Below are positions 51,015 through 54,307 of a stretch of 54,307 nucleotides of DNA, one piece after another. Every line of letters begins with the position of its first letter. The first letter of the stretch is position 1. Under the pieces are notes generated by a model. That model worked only from the letters and a program-made list of their open reading frames with translations, was not told the DNA's origin and did no database searches. The stretch is from a virus. The position numbers and the translations under genes are program-made. The DNA is taken from the IMG/VR virus record IMGVR_UViG_3300045961_000035, positions 1-54,307 of that record. One strand, 5' to 3'.

Positions 51015-52255
51015 TCTTCGATTAAAGTTACGAGGTCTCGGCGAAAGTGGTTCAGGGTGTAGTCCTTCTTTTTTGTTACGGTCTTATATATCTGACGCTC
51101 AATACCTTTGCTTGCGAATATCCAGTACACGTCGTTCTTCAGGCGGTCCATCGTGGTCATCCTGTCCTTCGATTGCCAGTAACTCGTGGCGCTGAAGTCG
51201 ATGTTGTAGTACACCAACGCGTCGGCGTCACGCAGTGAGATACCCTCACGGCCGCTAACAATCTGCAGGGCTATGATTCGTTTACCATTGGTGAACTCCT
51301 CGAGGCTGTCGGTGATTTCATCCTTGCCGAACACCTGCTTGAGTGCGGCCAGCTCCTCCTTGAACTTGTAGAAGATGCCAATCTTCATGCCAGCAAAGCG
51401 CTCCTTGATGAACTCAGCCTTGCTCGTGTCGAGCACCATTGAGTTACCGCTCTCGAACTTCACCGTGCCGGAGTACAGCTGGTGCATCTTACTCATCAGC
51501 TTGACGGCCGTGTCGGCGAGGATGACCTCGTCCTTGCCCTCCACCACGAGGTCCTTCTGAAGCTTCTTGATGAGCTTGTAGGTCTCGGGCTTGAGCTCTA
51601 CCTCGAGCACGTTCTCGGTGGTCTCCACCACGAAGCCTGCCTCCTTCTGCGTGTACGATATGGTGTACGGTGCCATCACGTCGAGGATGTGCTGAACGCC
51701 ACCGCCGTAGTCCTTGATGTCGTAGCCGTTGATTCGCTTGGACGAGATGTTCACATAGTCCCGGGCAAAGTCATAGAAGTTACGATACTTTTTGAATGGG
51801 TTGGTGGGGATGCCATACACCTGGTGGTACATCTGGCTGTACGACTCCGGCGTTGGCGTGCCCGAGAGCAGGATGACCTTGCTCTTGTGCTTGTAGATTA
51901 GAGATGCCACGTCCTTCGCCCGCTTGCTAGGCTTGGGGAACGCACCCATGGAGTGCGCCTCATCGCACACGATGATGTCCCACTTGACGCTCGGCAGCTT
52001 GTGCATGCTCTCGTAGTTGGTCACGAAGATGGCGTAGCTCGGGCACATCTTGTCGAGGTCACCGGTGATGGATGAGATGGCCTTCTTCTTGGTGAGGAAC
52101 AGCACGTTGTTGACGCCAGCCTTCTCGCAGATGCCAAGTGAGGTCAGGGTCTTGCCCGTTCTCACCTCCATGGCCAGGTAAAGGAACCCGTTCTCTTGGA
52201 GAATAGATGTCCCTCGCTCGATGATGTCGAGCTGATAGTCACGGTATGTAAGCAT
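51011..52255 (-). CDS. SNF2/SF2-family helicase, 414 aa
   Basis: The ATPase motor has Walker A MEVRTGKT (29-36), DEAH (98-101), motif III LLSGTPTPESY and, in the second lobe, ALQIVSGREGISLRDADALV and SATSYWQSKDRM as motifs V and VI. This is the layout of compact phage SNF2-like helicases acting in replication, recombination or chromatin-like remodelling. It sits immediately upstream of the VRR-NUC gene, a pairing common in phage genomes. Confidence 0.9.
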   Translation of the reverse strand: MLTYRDYQLDIIERGTSILQENGFLYLAMEVRTGKTLTSLGICEKAGVNNVLFLTKKKAISSITGDLDKMCPSYAIFVTNYESMHKLPSVKWDIIVCDEAHSMGAFPKPSKRAKDVASLIYKHKSKVILLSGTPTPESYSQMYHQVYGIPTNPFKKYRNFYDFARDYVNISSKRINGYDIKDYGGGVQHILDVMAPYTISYTQKEAGFVVETTENVLEVELKPETYKLIKKLQKDLVVEGKDEVILADTAVKLMSKMHQLYSGTVKFESGNSMVLDTSKAEFIKERFAGMKIGIFYKFKEELAALKQVFGKDEITDSLEEFTNGKRIIALQIVSGREGISLRDADALVYYNIDFSATSYWQSKDRMTTMDRLKNDVYWIFASKGIERQIYKTVTKKKDYTLNHFRRDLVTLIEE

Positions 52256-52257
52256 TG

Positions 52258-52551
52258 CTATTCGGTTCTTCCGGACGCCACGTATATGTCCTCAAGGGTA
52301 GCATCGATGATTGCTCTTACGCCCTGCTGCAGTGCAGTGAACGACTCCTCGTTCTCTGGGTTTGTGTCGATGCGCTGATTGATTGGCGTCTCAACGTACT
52401 TCTCCATGGCCTCCTCAAGCTTCTTCATGTAGAACTTAATGTCCCTGCTGTACAGCTTGGTACCCTTGAAGTCATCCATAAGTTCAAGCTGTGTCTGCAT
52501 CAGTATTAGTAGCTTGGTGTAGCTGACCTCGAGTTCTTGTCTTGTTTTCAT
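52258..52551 (-). CDS. Helical hypothetical protein, 97 aa
   Basis: A helical protein (QELEVSYTKLLILMQTQLEL, then DIKFYMKKLEEAMEKYVE) ending two bases before the helicase start. Function is unknown. Confidence 0.6.
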   Translation of the reverse strand: MKTRQELEVSYTKLLILMQTQLELMDDFKGTKLYSRDIKFYMKKLEEAMEKYVETPINQRIDTNPENEESFTALQQGVRAIIDATLEDIYVASGRTE

Positions 52552-52694
52552 TGTTGTGTTTCTATGATTAAACTTAGTGCTTGAATGTACCCGTTCCAGT
52601 ACGCTGTCTCTTCAGCTCTTCCGGCGTACTTGCAGACTGACCTGTTGTAGGTGGCCTTCTTAAGCTGCTCAGATATTAGTCTCTGATTCTTCAT
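52548..52694 (-). CDS. Small hypothetical protein, 48 aa
   Basis: A 48-residue protein (MKNQRLISEQLKKATYNRSV, then GRAEETAYWNGYIQAL) with ATGA overlap to the next gene and its start inside the previous gene. Function is unknown. Confidence 0.55.
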   Translation of the reverse strand: MKNQRLISEQLKKATYNRSVCKYAGRAEETAYWNGYIQALSLIIETQQ

Positions 52695-52986
52695 TTCCAA
52701 GGTTGTTCATGTAGTCCTCGTATCGTAGGCACTCAGCGCATACCAATTCAGATTTCAACTCCTCGTTGATATGATGGTACACGTCATTCGGTGAACCACA
52801 TCTATCGCACACGAGTGTGTTCGCTAGTCCGTATGGATTCCAATCCACATTGTCCTTGAAGTCGCTTGATACTTCTACGTACCATAGACCGAAGTCAAAG
52901 ATTATAGACCACGTTACGTTTGGGTAGCGCAACCACGTTACACCGATGGCGAACTGGTCAACGTATTTTCCTGTGCTGATTTTCAT
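52669..52986 (-). CDS. Zinc-ribbon-like hypothetical protein, 105 aa
   Basis: The C-terminal half has CDRCGSPNDVY and ELVCAECLRYEDY, a CxxC...CxxC zinc ribbon. The N-terminal half is beta- and aromatic-rich (GVTWLRYPNVTWSIIF). It could bind nucleic acid; function is unknown. Confidence 0.6.
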   Translation of the reverse strand: MKISTGKYVDQFAIGVTWLRYPNVTWSIIFDFGLWYVEVSSDFKDNVDWNPYGLANTLVCDRCGSPNDVYHHINEELKSELVCAECLRYEDYMNNLGNEESETNI

Positions 52987-53224
52987 TGTCTTGGATATTA
53001 AAGATTTGATTTACTTGTTTATCTGTCCACCCACAGGCTTTGGCTGCATACATAAGCATATCGCCGAACTCTTCGGTGTCTAGGTCGCTATGGTCTGTCT
53101 CAACTGATACCTTCATATCGTGATGCTCAATCGTGATACGGAGTGGTTTGTGGTACGTTGCTATGCTGTCTTTCATTGTTAGGTTTTGTTTAGTTATTCG
53201 GATATTCTCCGAGTTGGGTTTCAT
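52958..53224 (-). CDS. Hypothetical protein, 88 aa
   Basis: An 88-residue protein (TYHKPLRITIEHHDMKVSVE, then TEEFGDMLMYAAKACGWTDK). The long start at 53224 lies seven bases after the previous stop; ATG 53176 is an alternative. Function is unknown. Confidence 0.55.
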   Translation of the reverse strand: MKPNSENIRITKQNLTMKDSIATYHKPLRITIEHHDMKVSVETDHSDLDTEEFGDMLMYAAKACGWTDKQVNQIFNIQDNENQHRKIR

Positions 53225-53230
53225 TTTTTG

Positions 53231-53464
53231 TCATCTGTACTTGCGTATAAGCTCAAATGTTTTCTTGACATCAGCCAGCTTGTAGGTTTCTCCGACACGC
53301 ACCGGATACCAAGCAATGGTGAAGCCGTAGTTGGCATCCCAGTCCTCTTCCTGTAGTCTATTGCCGTTTACTGAGACAAGGTATATCCAAGGGACGTTAC
53401 CCATCAGCTCAATCTTAATACCGATACGCTTCATACGATTGATGAAGATGTCAACCTCATTCAT
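53231..53464 (-). CDS. Hypothetical protein, 77 aa
   Basis: ATG 53464 (MNEVDIFINRMKRIGIKIEL) makes an ATGA overlap with the zinc-ribbon gene and is preferred to TTG at 53503. A conserved-looking VPWIYLVSVNGNRL segment follows. Function is unknown. Confidence 0.6.
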   Translation of the reverse strand: MNEVDIFINRMKRIGIKIELMGNVPWIYLVSVNGNRLQEEDWDANYGFTIAWYPVRVGETYKLADVKKTFELIRKYR

Positions 53465-53619
53465 TTCTCTTTCATTATAAACGAACCAAACTGCTTTTCG
53501 CAATCATCACACTCCCATTCATCATTGTATTCAGGGTCGCCTATCATTGTGATGTTTTCACTGTCGCAATGGGGGCAATGCTCTGTGTAAATAGTAACAG
53601 TAAATTCTTCTTCTCTCAT
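53461..53619 (-). CDS. Small zinc-ribbon protein, 52 aa
   Basis: A 52-residue acidic protein with HCPHCDSENIT and EWECDDCEKQF, a clear two-knuckle CxxC zinc ribbon. Its start at 53619 overlaps the upstream stop. Probably a nucleic-acid- or polymerase-binding adaptor; unproven. Confidence 0.6.
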   Translation of the reverse strand: MREEEFTVTIYTEHCPHCDSENITMIGDPEYNDEWECDDCEKQFGSFIMKEK

Positions 53620-53849
53620 TTCTTGTTGGTGTCAAATGTTTCGTTGTACTGCTTTGCTTCATCTAAGTACGATACAATGTGTTTGGTGTCGTGGTGGTTT
53701 ATTTCCCCCATCTCCCCAGCTTTAAAAACGTCTTCTTTTGTGTACCCCATCTGCACCTTCTCCATTTCTCTGGCTTGTTGCCATTCTTCTATGGTGATTG
53801 CACGAGATTTGTCTATCTCCATCAACCATTCTACTGCTGTCTGTTTCAT
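53616..53849 (-). CDS. Conserved small phage protein, 77 aa
   Basis: The N-terminus MKQTAVEWLMEIDKSRAITI and REMEKVQMGY region match a small protein common in Bacteroidota phages. The C-terminus YNETFDTNKK closely resembles the end of the truncated gene at 54116. Function is unknown. Confidence 0.65.
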   Translation of the reverse strand: MKQTAVEWLMEIDKSRAITIEEWQQAREMEKVQMGYTKEDVFKAGEMGEINHHDTKHIVSYLDEAKQYNETFDTNKK

Positions 53850-53861
53850 TTCTCGTTGGTG

Positions 53862-54119
53862 TTAAAGATTTTTAATTTCTTGTTTTACTTGATTCCAGTA
53901 TGTCCTTTGTCTATTTTCAATAGTATTACCTACGTCTTCAAGATATTCTGATGTTGGTAATATCTGTATAATCTCATCCACTGCAATCAATGCACATTGT
54001 TTAGCGTTAAACATTTGCATTTCATCAGAATAAATAAACCCATCTTCAGTTGTTCCCTCGTTTGACGCAAAAAAAATAAACATTTCTATTAGTTCTTTTG
54101 CTTTCTCTTTAGGTGTCAT
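53862..54119 (-). CDS. Conserved small phage protein, 85 aa
   Basis: The N-terminus MTPKEKAKELIEMFIFFASN and the KQCALIAVDEIIQILP segment are typical of small proteins repeated in Bacteroidota phage early arms. ATGA overlap with the truncated gene upstream. Function is unknown. Confidence 0.65.
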   Translation of the reverse strand: MTPKEKAKELIEMFIFFASNEGTTEDGFIYSDEMQMFNAKQCALIAVDEIIQILPTSEYLEDVGNTIENRQRTYWNQVKQEIKNL

Positions 54120-54307
54120 TTCTCTTTGGTGTTAAAGGTTTCATTGTAGTAATCTCTTGGTGAATGAGTCATACCATCAATCAATCCTTGTTGATAGGCT
54201 CTTCCAATCTGCTCCTTCTCTTTGTTAAGCAATGATTCAGCTAGTGCAATAGTTGTTTCTAAACCAATTTTTACACCTCTCCAATAAGTATCATAACTTA
54301 CTTCAAT
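54116..54307 (-). CDS. Partial small phage protein, N-terminus beyond window
   Basis: The visible 63 codons include KEKEQIGRAYQQGLIDGMTH and a C-terminal DYYNETFNTKEK, a pattern of the small Bacteroidota phage proteins that share the MKQTAVEWL start. The gene runs off the right end of the window. Confidence 0.6.
   Translation of the reverse strand: MEVSYDTYWRGVKIGLETTIALAESLLNKEKEQIGRAYQQGLIDGMTHSPRDYYNETFNTKEK

Overview
This window is most likely part of a tailed, podovirus-like bacteriophage genome infecting a member of the Bacteroidota. The virion genes run terminase, portal, scaffold, major capsid, neck/ring proteins, a large stabilisation protein and internal virion proteins, and I see no tape measure or sheath gene. 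A Bacteroidota host is suggested by TAnnTTTG (-7-like) boxes a few bases upstream of many start codons, with few obvious Shine-Dalgarno sites. Portal, ring and stabilisation proteins resemble those of crAss-like and marine Bacteroidota podoviruses; that is a motif-based judgement, not a search result. Both ends of the window cut through genes.

Layout. (1) 1-5546, leftward: about a dozen short, mostly overlapping early-type genes, including an ArdC-type antirestriction metalloprotease, an Api92-like protein and a membrane-anchored GH73-type glucosaminidase. (2) 5547-7791, a largely non-coding divergent region with structured RNA, palindromes, a GC-rich island, three small rightward genes and a dense TGTCGA repeat array that looks like a replication origin. 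(3) 7792-46777, rightward: GroEL/GroES chaperonin genes, small basic proteins, a lysis cassette (holin-like protein, spanin candidates, GH19 endolysin, u-spanin), tail fibres including an S74 auto-processing fibre, then terminase, portal, scaffold, capsid, neck, stabilisation and internal virion proteins ending in a 2343-residue giant. (4) 46778-54307, leftward: a tRNA(CAT), MazG-like pyrophosphohydrolase, metallophosphoesterase, a DnaA domain IV-like protein, VRR-NUC nuclease, SNF2-like helicase and many small genes. Homing-type endonucleases sit in the fibre cluster (HNH), between terL and portal (GIY-YIG), and in the right arm (an HNH interrupted by one in-frame TAG).

The most striking result is in the left operon. 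Its genes overlap almost everywhere, and each gap longer than about 50 bases holds a structured RNA. Upstream of ardC is a near-canonical type I hammerhead ribozyme. Upstream of the first gene is a three-way-junction RNA with twister-like features. Upstream of the 47-residue gene at 1609-1752 is a truncated tRNA-like fold with a perfect T-arm. In each case a TAAAWCCCC leader follows before the next start codon. I infer that this operon's mRNA may be cut by self-cleaving or tRNA-processing elements. The combined pattern is, as far as I know, undescribed.

How the parts may work together. Left-arm proteins probably protect the incoming DNA and remodel the host. Right-arm proteins support replication, possibly through the DnaA-like protein acting at the TGTCGA array. 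The chaperonin pair, and a separate duplicated GroES-like protein beside the terminase genes, probably help fold capsid or fibre proteins. Confidence is high for the major gene families and lower for small ORF functions and RNA elements, which rest on reading and pairing by eye.
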